A model generated the notes under the pieces. The model saw only the letters and a list, made by a program, of their open reading frames with translations, had not been told where the DNA came from and made no database searches. Both the position numbers and the translations under genes were made by a program. DNA of 16,712 nt from DATIXJ01 sp035518715 (GTDB taxonomy: Bacteria > Bacteroidota > Ignavibacteria > UBA10030 > SZUA-254), in the NCBI GenBank assembly GCA_035518715.1, contig DATIXJ010000089.1:1-16712 (forward strand), given 5' to 3'. Position 1 is the stretch's first letter, and every line of letters starts with the position of its first letter. Of this stretch, positions 7,887 through 14,840 are shown piece by piece.

Positions 7887-7942
7887 CACGTTGTGGTTCG
7901 TTCCTTCATCGTGCGACGATACCGGGGATATGAACTCTTCAA
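7886..7942 (-). CDS. Possible 18-residue leader ORF before the GT-C gene
   Basis: A perfect AAGGAGG (7949-7955 on the complement) lies six bases before a TTG at 7942. That frame encodes 18 residues, MKSSYPRYRRTMKERTTT, and stops with TGA whose last base is the A of the GT-C ATG (TGATG). The GT-C start itself has no ribosome-binding site at normal distance, so translation may reach it by termination-reinitiation. The peptide is very basic and has no known family. The alternative is that the strong Shine-Dalgarno match is chance, or that a sequencing indel hides a longer N-terminus: the GT-C frame is open upstream but offers no ATG, GTG or TTG near that site. Confidence 0.35.
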   Translation of the reverse strand: MKSSYPRYRRTMKERTTT

Positions 7943-7990
7943 CTGGTTCCTCCTTGCCGGTTCTCCCGGCGGTAAGTCGGACCGGGCAGG

Positions 7991-9664
7991 TCAGGTACGC
8001 AGGAGTTTCTTGTACCTGATCCGGTGTGGGCGCTCCGCCTCGATGCCCAGCTGCTTGCGGCGGTGTTCCTCATACTCCGAATAATTTCCTTCAAACCAGG
8101 CAGCACTGCTCTCACCTTCGAAGGCGAGGATGTGCGTCGCGACCCTGTCGAGAAACCATCGATCGTGCGAGACCACCACTGCGCAGCCGGCAAAACTGAG
8201 GAGGGCTTCTTCGAGCGCCCGAAGTGTGTTGACATCCAGATCATTCGTCGGTTCGTCGAGCAGCAGGACATTTGCCCCCTCGCGGAGGACCTTCGCGAGA
8301 TGCACGCGGTTGCGTTCTCCTCCGGACAGCGCCGTGGTGAGCTTCTGCTGATCGGGACCACTGAAATTGAAACGGGCCACATACGCACGCGAGTTCACCT
8401 CGCGGGTGCCAAGCTTGATGAGTTCTTCGCCGCCGGATATCTCGTCCCATAGCGTCTTGTTTGGATCGAGCGGGCGGTTCTGATCGACGTAGGCAACTTT
8501 GACGGTTTCGCCGAGCGAAATCTTACCTGCATCCGCTGTTTCCGCACCGATGATGATTTTGAACAGGGTGGTCTTTCCCGCGCCGTTCGGGCCGATAACG
8601 CCGACGATACCTCCGGGAGGAAGATCGAAATTCAGATCATCGAAAATCAGGTTCTCGCCGAAGGATTTGGACAAATGCTCGGCGCGGATGACAACGTTGC
8701 CGAGGCGCGGTCCCGGGGGAATATAGATCTCAAGGTCCTCATTGCGCTTCTCAAATTCCTGACCTAACATCTCCTCGTATGCCGTGATCCTGGCCTTGCT
8801 CTTTGCAAATCTTCCCTTCGGGTTTGTCCGGATCCATTCGAGTTCACGCTGAAGAACTTTCTGTCTCTTCGACTCCTGTTTCTCCTCCGTGGCCAGACGC
8901 GCCCGTTTCTGTTCCAGCCAGGAAGAATAGTTTCCTTCAAACGGAATTCCTTCTCCCCGGTCGAGCTCAAGTATCCATCCTGCGACGTTGTCGAGGAAAT
9001 ACCGGTCGTGCGTCACGGCAATAACCGTTCCCTTGTACTGGCCGAGATGATGTTCGAGCCATTCGACCGACTCCGCATCCAGATGATTCGTCGGCTCATC
9101 GAGAAGAAGAACGTCGGGTTCCTGCAAAAGAAGGCGGCAGAGCGCAACCCTGCGCCGTTCACCGCCGGATATGACTGAGACAGGCGTCTCCGGAGGAGGA
9201 CACCGGAGGGAATCCATCGCCTGTTCGAGCTTGCTGTCGATGTCCCATGCATTGAGATGATCGATCTTCTCCTGAAGCTTTGCCTGCTCGGCCAAAAGTG
9301 CATCGAAGTCGGCATCGGGTTCAGAAAATTTCGCGCTGATAGATTCGTATTTTCTCAACAGCCCCACAGTTTCCCGTGCGCCTTCTTCGACAATCTCCCT
9401 GACCGTCTTGGCAGGGTCCAGCTCCGGCTCCTGTGGCAGGTAGCCGAAGGTAATCCCTTTCTGCGTGTTGATCTGGCCGAGGTAATCCTTGTCGACTCCG
9501 GCGATGATGCGCAACAGCGTGGACTTGCCGGCACCGTTGAGTCCGAGGACGCCGATCTTTGCGCCGTAAAAGAACGAAAGATAAATATCCTTGAGAACTT
9601 GCCGATTCGACTTGTATACTTTGCCCACGCCGATCATGGAAAAGATGATCTTATTATCCGGCAT
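7991..9664 (-). CDS. ettA: Energy-dependent translational throttle protein EttA
   Basis: 557 aa, the length of E. coli EttA (555). EttA is an ABC-F ATPase that binds the ribosomal E site and gates the first elongation steps according to ATP/ADP level. Domain 1: Walker A GLNGAGKST (41-49), signature ISGGERRR (165-172), LLLDEPTNHLD with catalytic Glu190. The arm insertion covers about 90-140. The P-site tRNA interaction motif is at about 243-322 with the Arg/Lys-rich helix KRARLATEEKQESKRQKVLQ and NPKGRFAKSKARI, highly typical of EttA. Domain 2: GPNGAGKTT (358-366), LSGGERNR (446-453), LLLDEPTNDLD with Glu471. All catalytic residues are present. ATG 9664 has AGGA just upstream and starts 14 bases after the Sel1-repeat gene, so it is probably co-transcribed with it. 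Confidence 0.96.
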   Translation of the reverse strand: MPDNKIIFSMIGVGKVYKSNRQVLKDIYLSFFYGAKIGVLGLNGAGKSTLLRIIAGVDKDYLGQINTQKGITFGYLPQEPELDPAKTVREIVEEGARETVGLLRKYESISAKFSEPDADFDALLAEQAKLQEKIDHLNAWDIDSKLEQAMDSLRCPPPETPVSVISGGERRRVALCRLLLQEPDVLLLDEPTNHLDAESVEWLEHHLGQYKGTVIAVTHDRYFLDNVAGWILELDRGEGIPFEGNYSSWLEQKRARLATEEKQESKRQKVLQRELEWIRTNPKGRFAKSKARITAYEEMLGQEFEKRNEDLEIYIPPGPRLGNVVIRAEHLSKSFGENLIFDDLNFDLPPGGIVGVIGPNGAGKTTLFKIIIGAETADAGKISLGETVKVAYVDQNRPLDPNKTLWDEISGGEELIKLGTREVNSRAYVARFNFSGPDQQKLTTALSGGERNRVHLAKVLREGANVLLLDEPTNDLDVNTLRALEEALLSFAGCAVVVSHDRWFLDRVATHILAFEGESSAAWFEGNYSEYEEHRRKQLGIEAERPHRIRYKKLLRT

Positions 9665-9678
9665 AGTTCCTGGGGCTA

Positions 9679-11208
9679 TTAGAAATCGGTGACATGAAAT
9701 TCCCCGTCGGCGGGGCGGATGGAATTATAGAGATTCCGGAGCGCCTCATATCCGATCGAGCTGCCACGCTGGGCGGAGGTGCGGTAAAAACGTGCGGCGA
9801 TTCCGGTATTTTGCGGGACCCCGATCCCTTTTTCATAGCAGAAACCGAGTGCGACCTGAGCCAGAACCGATCCGTCATGATCCGCTTCCTGCAGCAGGCG
9901 CAGTGAAGCCTCTCCGGATTCCGGAGAACGCGAGGACATCAGGCGTGACACGGCGGCACGTATCTGGCCTTCCCGGCTGCCGAGATTCGCCGCCTCGCTC
10001 CATAGTCGGATTGCCTCGCCGCGGTTCTTCTCGACTCCTGTTCCCTGGGCGTACCAGAGTCCGAGCTCGATGAGGGCGTGCGGGTTTTTCTTCCGCGCTG
10101 CCGATTCCAGCATTGTGAGTGCCTGCGCCTCCGTGAGCTGATAATCGAAGTGCAGCCCGATGAGCGCCGACCAGACGAATTGTGCGTCGGGGTCGTTCTT
10201 TTCGACGGACAATTTGAGCTTCTCGAAGTACTGATGTTCGTGGACAAGATTCCACAAGAGCTCGGGTGCGCGCGGTGAGTCAAAATGCGTAGCCCGGACA
10301 TAATTCACCGAGGCCTCGATAATATTGAGCGGAACATGAGTGCCGGTCTCATACCATCGGCCAAGGATGGTGAGTGCTTCGGGGCTTCCGGCATTGGCGG
10401 CAATTCTGACGAGACGAACGATCGCCGTATCCGACGACAGCGTGTCGCGTTCCAGGCTCTTCCGCTCGGACTCGAGATCCGTCGAGCCGTTCCGCACCAC
10501 ATCATCGACGAGAGTCGTATCGCTGACATGTGAGGATGTGTCCCTGTTAAAATCAAGATAGATCAGGCGGGTGGGTGCGGTGGGAGCCCCTCGCGTTGAG
10601 TCGCTCTTTGTCCGATCCGAACTTTCCTTCCCGATTCCCCGTTGTGCAAAGCGTGCAAGCGCCTCGAATGCCGGGCTATATCCCGAGTCCGCCGCTGCCA
10701 GAACGTCGCAATAGGCCTCCCGTTCATCCCGGGGCACCACGAGATTGTCGAGGTACATGATGCCGACGGCATACTCTGCATCGGGCATTTCATGCGCTGC
10801 GGCAAACTGAAAATTACGGAATGCTTCAAAGGGATTCCACGGAATTCCCCAGCCGTTATCCTGGAGGATCCCAAGATTGAAACAGGCTGACGGAAGCCCC
10901 TGGGCGGCGGCTTTCGCAATCCAGAATGCGGCTTTCTCCGTGTCTGGGGCAAATCCTTTTCCGGAAATATACCGTATCCCCAATTCATGCTGTGCAATCG
11001 GATCGCCGTCGTTCGCTTTCCGTACGAGCATGAACCCTTCCCACAAATCATATGAGAGATTTCCCGGGAGCACCAACGAACGGGAATCCGTCGGTACATA
11101 GCTTCGCAGGACTGGGCTGTTTGGATGCTGCTGACCGGAAGCGGGGACGAAAAGGAAAAGGAGAATAATTCCCGTAAGAAAACGAGTGGACGGCACTTGC
11201 AGGGGCAA
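9679..11208 (-). CDS. Exported Sel1-like repeat protein
   Basis: 509 aa from a TTG at 11208, giving a clean signal peptide: LTGIILLFLFVPASG, with cleavage likely near residue 25 (ASG-QQ). The mature part holds Sel1/TPR-like repeats of about 36 residues, recognisable by ALxxLGxxYxxGxGV and AxxWxxxAAxxG patterns: about 68-103, 104-139, 140-175, 273-308, 339-374, 375-410 and 446-483. Residues about 193-268 form a polar Ser/Thr/Asp-rich linker with no repeats. Sel1 repeats form alpha-solenoids that hold partner proteins; no catalytic motif is seen. The N-terminus before the repeats (SYVPTDSRSLVLPG) is unplaced. Location is periplasm or cell surface. No Shine-Dalgarno is seen; a promoter-like site lies 40-70 bases upstream. 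A GTG four codons in is the alternative start. Confidence 0.88.
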   Translation of the reverse strand: MPLQVPSTRFLTGIILLFLFVPASGQQHPNSPVLRSYVPTDSRSLVLPGNLSYDLWEGFMLVRKANDGDPIAQHELGIRYISGKGFAPDTEKAAFWIAKAAAQGLPSACFNLGILQDNGWGIPWNPFEAFRNFQFAAAHEMPDAEYAVGIMYLDNLVVPRDEREAYCDVLAAADSGYSPAFEALARFAQRGIGKESSDRTKSDSTRGAPTAPTRLIYLDFNRDTSSHVSDTTLVDDVVRNGSTDLESERKSLERDTLSSDTAIVRLVRIAANAGSPEALTILGRWYETGTHVPLNIIEASVNYVRATHFDSPRAPELLWNLVHEHQYFEKLKLSVEKNDPDAQFVWSALIGLHFDYQLTEAQALTMLESAARKKNPHALIELGLWYAQGTGVEKNRGEAIRLWSEAANLGSREGQIRAAVSRLMSSRSPESGEASLRLLQEADHDGSVLAQVALGFCYEKGIGVPQNTGIAARFYRTSAQRGSSIGYEALRNLYNSIRPADGEFHVTDF

Positions 11209-11247
11209 TAAAGTAATGTCTTCGGCTTGTTGATTTAGGGATATAGT

Positions 11248-11278
11248 TAAATATAGGAAAAAATACCATCTGCGCGAA
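11248..11278 (-). promoter_or_regulatory. Putative promoter for the Sel1-repeat/ettA unit
   Basis: On the minus strand TTCG (11275-11278) is followed after 19 bases by TATATTTA (11248-11255). This fits the Bacteroidota primary sigma pattern TTTG-N19-TAnnTTTG with one mismatch in each element, in an AT-rich patch of an otherwise GC-balanced region. Transcription would begin near 11241, leaving a leader of about 33 bases before the TTG start. Pattern match only. Confidence 0.42.
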
Positions 11279-11307
11279 ATTCGGGGATGGAATAGAAGGG
11301 GGACGTC

Positions 11308-11328
11308 AGACGAACGATCGGATCGTCT
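11308..11328. promoter_or_regulatory. Short inverted repeat between Kir and Sel1 genes
   Basis: AGACGA and TCGTCT form a six-base stem around nine bases; a nested ACGATC-G-GATCGT (11314-11326) is an alternative pairing. It lies 18-38 bases past the channel stop. No T-run follows on the minus strand, so it is not a standard intrinsic terminator; it could stabilise the 3' end or be chance. Confidence 0.25.
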
Positions 11329-11345
11329 CGCCGTGGGCCTGCGGA

Positions 11346-12290
11346 TCAGGTTTTCTCGATGTCGTGGATTTTACGAAGGTCGATCCCGACTTTCTGATTG
11401 TCGGAAGAAAGGAACATGTCGGAAAATTTCCAGCCCCATCGGACTTCATGATACTTGTACGAGGAGCGCGAATGCACGGTCTGCGAAAACGTCTCGTCGG
11501 TTCCGGTAACCAGAATGAGGAACTCTGCATCCGATTCGCGGAGGGAGTCCTCGGTCTCGTTGTTCAACGGGCTGTTGCCGTCGATGGGATGGACTACAAC
11601 CCAGTGAAGAGGGAAAAATACTACGCGGTCACGTTCAAGGGTAAGAGGGTAGAACTTCCGGATCGGGTTTCCCTGACGATCTTGTTCAATACGGCTCATC
11701 GTCACCGTGCAGGCAAGCTCGATCAGTTCGTTCGATCGTTCGTTTGCAATGCGAAATTCGAATGCAGTTGCGCCGCGATACGGAGCGACGATCGCATGCT
11801 GACTGTAAATGATCTGCGCGCTGGGGCGGGAGAATCGTGCGAACAGGAGTCCGGTGACCAGCGCAAATCCGAGAAGCCCGACGAGCGATTCAACAGAAAC
11901 GACCAGATTTGCTGAAACGGTTGCGGGAGATACTCCGCCATAGCCGATGGTGGCAATAGTCTGAATGCTAAAGAAAAAATCCTCGAGCAATCGGTTTTCC
12001 GGCGAAAGGGTCTGGAATCCCTGGAGTGCGTCCGCGCCGCACAGGAGATAACAGAGGGCAAAAAACGCGTTGGTTGCAAAGTATCCCGCCACAATGAGGA
12101 AAAAGAACTTGCTCCACGACATAGTGATGAGTGCGTGGTAGGTATTCTGAGACCGGAAAAACGAAAGTCCCCTCCGAATCACATTGAAGGAGCCGTCCCG
12201 GTTCAGGAAGCGAACGCGGCTCTTCTCGGCTACCCGTGATCCGAGTCCCAGATCACGGTTGATGTCGTCTTGTAGTGGTGTAACCGCCAT
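11346..12290 (-). CDS. KirBac-type inward rectifier potassium channel
   Basis: 314 aa from ATG 12290, close to KirBac1.1 and KirBac3.1; the frame is open further upstream, but that region overlaps the DUF1684 gene. An amphipathic slide helix (about 40-57, RRGLSFFRSQNTYHALITM) is followed by outer helix M1 (58-82), pore helix (102-113), selectivity filter TIGYG (114-118) and inner helix M2 (128-153) ending in LLFARFSRP. The rest is the cytoplasmic immunoglobulin-like Kir domain, with YSQHAIVAPYRG, VVHPIDGNSPL (232-242) and DAEFLILVTGTDE (254-266), all strong family markers. The filter is followed by Gly rather than Asp; KirBac3.1 also lacks Asp there. It forms a tetramer in the inner membrane and conducts potassium. 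No Shine-Dalgarno is visible. It begins 14 bases after the DUF1684 stop, so probable co-transcription. Confidence 0.94.
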   Translation of the reverse strand: MAVTPLQDDINRDLGLGSRVAEKSRVRFLNRDGSFNVIRRGLSFFRSQNTYHALITMSWSKFFFLIVAGYFATNAFFALCYLLCGADALQGFQTLSPENRLLEDFFFSIQTIATIGYGGVSPATVSANLVVSVESLVGLLGFALVTGLLFARFSRPSAQIIYSQHAIVAPYRGATAFEFRIANERSNELIELACTVTMSRIEQDRQGNPIRKFYPLTLERDRVVFFPLHWVVVHPIDGNSPLNNETEDSLRESDAEFLILVTGTDETFSQTVHSRSSYKYHEVRWGWKFSDMFLSSDNQKVGIDLRKIHDIEKT

Positions 12291-12304
12291 GATGAGGTGC
12301 GGAT

Positions 12305-13240
12305 CTAATCCTTGTGGCCGGCGTACATTTTCTCTCCCGCCTCCACGCGGAACGGCAGATGATTTTGGGCGGGGGGGATCGGGCAGGTTGCAAATTCCGT
12401 GAAGACACACGGCCAGTTGTACGCCTTGTTGAAGTCCAGAATCACCTTCCCGTTTGCGTCGGGCAGCGAAGTATAGACCTGTCTTCCCATGCCGTAGGTT
12501 TCCTTCCCGCTTGTTTCATCGCTGAACATGATGAAGAATTCATTATCGGATCCGGTTTCCATGACAACGTCCAGCCGCTGGGTCTTGCCGTCTTGTGTGA
12601 AGACCAGAGCACCGGGGCACGAATCCTCTTCAACCGTTTTGATCATAGTGGCGATCCTGATCTTCTTCGCGGGGGTGTAGGGTTCGAATCGCGCCTCGTA
12701 AAGGTAATCGGCGTTCACCGGATAGTAATCCAAACCCTTGAAATTCAACCGCGTCGGGCTCTGGGAATCCTTCACCCGAACTCCCAGTTGTCCCGCTCGC
12801 TTGATAATATAAAAGCTCACCGTTCCGATACGGACGATCGTCGGGTCGTTCGCACCTTCTCCGTCGTCCTGGAGAACCGCGGAGGTTACCGAGGAATCTT
12901 TGATCTTCACTTGCGCGCCGGGATTCGCATCCAGATGAATGACACCATGGTTGAGTGTGAGAATTCCGGCAACAGGCGGAGTTGCACCTGCAGGCAGGAT
13001 GACAGTGTTCGTCGTGTCGGAACCGAATGAGTTCTTTCCTTCTTTCAGCCAGTAAAGTCCCACCAGGGTGAGCCACCCATTCTCACTTGTCAGACGCTGG
13101 AGCCGGGTCGCCTTCCAGCTTTCCATTTCTTTCTTATAGGCGCCGAGGTCGAAATTGTCGGAGGAATTCGTGCAGCCGGGCTGAATGCCGGAGATGAGGA
13201 TGCATCCCAGAATAATCCTAAGGATCGTGAGTTTTTTCAT
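12305..13240 (-). CDS. DUF1684 family lipoprotein
   Basis: 311 aa from ATG 13240; the frame opens further upstream, but this ATG gives a proper signal sequence (MKKLTILRIILGCILISG) ending in a relaxed lipobox, IQPGC, with Cys23 as the probable lipidated residue. The mature part shows the DUF1684 signature: ENGWLTLVGLYWLKEGKNSF (53-72) near the N-terminus, RIGTVSFYIIKRAGQLGVRV in the middle, GLDYYPVN (169-176), and a C-terminal block with DFNKAYNWPCVFTEF, TCPIPPAQNHLPF and VEAGEKMY. Length is normal for the family. DUF1684 proteins are secreted or lipid-anchored and of unknown function. The Cys pair at 278 and 286 in the C-terminal block is typical. No clear Shine-Dalgarno. Its position 14 bases before the potassium channel suggests a shared transcript. 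Confidence 0.93.
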   Translation of the reverse strand: MKKLTILRIILGCILISGIQPGCTNSSDNFDLGAYKKEMESWKATRLQRLTSENGWLTLVGLYWLKEGKNSFGSDTTNTVILPAGATPPVAGILTLNHGVIHLDANPGAQVKIKDSSVTSAVLQDDGEGANDPTIVRIGTVSFYIIKRAGQLGVRVKDSQSPTRLNFKGLDYYPVNADYLYEARFEPYTPAKKIRIATMIKTVEEDSCPGALVFTQDGKTQRLDVVMETGSDNEFFIMFSDETSGKETYGMGRQVYTSLPDANGKVILDFNKAYNWPCVFTEFATCPIPPAQNHLPFRVEAGEKMYAGHKD

Positions 13241-13279
13241 GCGTCTGCGCGGATCAGTGGGACATGAGAGATTGAGATG

Positions 13280-13310
13280 AAAAAGTAATGAACTCCCGCA
13301 CAAGGTGCAA
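13280..13310 (-). promoter_or_regulatory. Putative promoter for the DUF1684/Kir unit
   Basis: On the minus strand TTG (13308-13310) is followed after 20 bases by TACTTTTT (13280-13287), a seven-of-eight match to TAnnTTTG. It sits in the 93-base gap between the amylase stop and the DUF1684 start, with a predicted leader of about 33 bases. An imperfect palindrome, CAAGGTGCAACTTG (13301-13314), overlaps its upstream element and could be an operator. Pattern match only. Confidence 0.33.
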
Positions 13311-13333
13311 CTTGCCGGATGAAGGGACAGGAT

Positions 13334-14749
13334 CTACCGTGTTACGAAGATCCTGAAGCCGAAGGCCGGGAGGGTGACCGGGAAGGGAGATGCGGGTTCC
13401 ATATCTGATTCAGTTCCGGAAAATAGTTCGGTGAGGCGAAGTCCGTTCCCGTGAGAAAATACCGCCGAATCGGAAACGTTGAGTGTTGTCGAAACCTCTG
13501 CATGTGAGAGGTTGACTACCGTTAAAACCTGATCAGTGTCGAGCTTCCTCCAAAATGCGAAAACCTGACGATCGTTCAAGGTGGGTACGTGAAGATATGC
13601 CCCGCGCGAAATTGCCCGATGTTCCTTCCGAAGTGCGAAGAGAGAGGTGTAAAGTTTTCCCATTTCATGGGAACGGTTCCAGTCGACGCTCACTTTTTCG
13701 AAAAGTCCGAGTTTCCTGTCGTTGGCAACTTCTTCGCCGGTGTACAACAACGGCACGCCGGGAAGTGTATTGATCAGGACGGCAGTAAGCTTTAGTCTAT
13801 CGGGTCCGAACTTGAGCACCGCGGGAGAATCCCACGCATTCTTATCATGGTTCGTGTTGAATCGCAGGCGCAGAGATCCCTCCGGATAGCGCTGCTCATC
13901 GTCATTCACCAGAGAGTCAAGTGCCGCTGCGGATCGATCTCCCTTCAGTAATGGCGAAAGCATATCGTACAGGTTCCAGGAGTAGGTTATGTCGAAGGCA
14001 GAGACGTGATGTTCCGGTTTCGATCCTTCGGAAAGCATGAGAACGGGTTTGATGCTGTCGAGTTCTTTTCTCGCATCAACCCAAAAATCAAGCGGTACGA
14101 GCTCCGCAACATCACACCGGAATCCGTCGATACCCACATCACGAACCCACCAGCACATCATCTCCTTCAGATAGGAACGCAGGGCCGGTTTCGAAAAATC
14201 CAGAGCGGCAACATCGGTCCAGTTTGTATTGGGAGAGATGATCTTTCCCGCTGCATCATGTTTGTACCAATCCGGATGAGTTTCGATCAACGCGTTATCC
14301 CAGGCCGTATGATCGAGAACGAGATCGATGATGACGTGAAGACCGTTATCATGGATGGTCTTGACGAGCGTCCGAAAGTCAGCGAGTGTCCCGAATTCCG
14401 GATTGACATCATAATAATCACGCACAGCATACGGACTGCCGAGTGTTCCCTTCTTCAGTTTCACTCCGACGGGGTGAATGGGAAGAAACCAGACAACGGT
14501 TATGCCCATCGCTTTCAATTCGGGAATACGTTTCTGGAATCCCGCAAATGTGCCTTCCGGTGAAGCGGAGCGGAGATAGGCAGAGTAGATTACCGCATCA
14601 CGGACCCAATCTGCGCTTTGACGAGCCGGAGGAAGGTTCGTCGCTGATCCCCCAGCACGGGGATGGTCTTTGGCAAATGCCTTCACGGCGAATGCAAGTA
14701 TCAGGATTGCTGTGAGAGGGAAGACGAACGAGAGAATGACTTTGAACAT
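13334..14749 (-). CDS. Secreted GH13 alpha-amylase family enzyme
   Basis: 471 aa with an N-terminal signal peptide (hydrophobic 4-22, likely cleavage after AFA, about 26). The glycoside hydrolase 13 (beta/alpha)8 barrel is complete. Region I is DLVLDHT (142-148); region II GFRCDVAEL holds nucleophile Asp213; region III LMLSEGS holds acid/base Glu241; region IV NTNHDKN holds Asp302, the transition-state stabiliser. LPIHPVG (89-95) and GSPYAVRDYYDVNPEFGTL (104-122) are typical of amylase, cyclomaltodextrinase and maltogenic enzymes. A small C-terminal beta domain (about 395-471) follows. It probably cleaves alpha-1,4 glucans outside the cytoplasm; the exact specificity is unknown. ATG 14749 is preceded at once by a 14-base palindrome and has no standard Shine-Dalgarno. 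It follows the FKBP gene by 91 bases. Confidence 0.95.
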   Translation of the reverse strand: MFKVILSFVFPLTAILILAFAVKAFAKDHPRAGGSATNLPPARQSADWVRDAVIYSAYLRSASPEGTFAGFQKRIPELKAMGITVVWFLPIHPVGVKLKKGTLGSPYAVRDYYDVNPEFGTLADFRTLVKTIHDNGLHVIIDLVLDHTAWDNALIETHPDWYKHDAAGKIISPNTNWTDVAALDFSKPALRSYLKEMMCWWVRDVGIDGFRCDVAELVPLDFWVDARKELDSIKPVLMLSEGSKPEHHVSAFDITYSWNLYDMLSPLLKGDRSAAALDSLVNDDEQRYPEGSLRLRFNTNHDKNAWDSPAVLKFGPDRLKLTAVLINTLPGVPLLYTGEEVANDRKLGLFEKVSVDWNRSHEMGKLYTSLFALRKEHRAISRGAYLHVPTLNDRQVFAFWRKLDTDQVLTVVNLSHAEVSTTLNVSDSAVFSHGNGLRLTELFSGTESDMEPASPFPVTLPAFGFRIFVTR

Positions 14750-14763
14750 GAAGATCGATCTTC
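14750..14763. promoter_or_regulatory. Perfect 14-base palindrome at the amylase start
   Basis: GAAGATCGATCTTC is a perfect inverted repeat that ends exactly one base before the amylase ATG. It occupies the place where a ribosome-binding site would be. It has the CG-centred symmetry of LacI-family operators, which often control sugar genes, but no regulator gene is in the window. As RNA it could also fold or dimerise. Function is inferred only. Confidence 0.4.
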
Positions 14764-14776
14764 GCCTGCACCATCC

Positions 14777-14809
14777 CGTCCGTCCCTTTCTGTAGAGAAG
14801 GGCCGGACG
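14777..14809. promoter_or_regulatory. Long hairpin between FKBP and amylase genes
   Basis: CGTCCG (14777-14782) pairs with CGGACG (14804-14809); after one mismatch CCCTT (14784-14788) pairs with AAGGG (14798-14802), closing a nine-base loop. Eleven Watson-Crick pairs in all, GC-rich. No T-run follows on either strand, so it is not a normal intrinsic terminator. It lies 32-64 bases past the FKBP stop and 28-60 bases before the amylase ATG; it may protect the 3' end of the FKBP message or regulate the amylase leader. Confidence 0.45.
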
Positions 14810-14840
14810 AGACGAGATGCATTCAAGCTAAGGGTGTGTT

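Noticed and set aside
1921..9120. Nearly identical 30-base stretches in the two ABC-F genes (about 1920-1950 and 9079-9109)
   Set aside because: They encode the conserved Walker B segment LLLLDEPTNHLD in both proteins; protein constraint plus similar codon use explains them, so they are not a mobile or recombination repeat.
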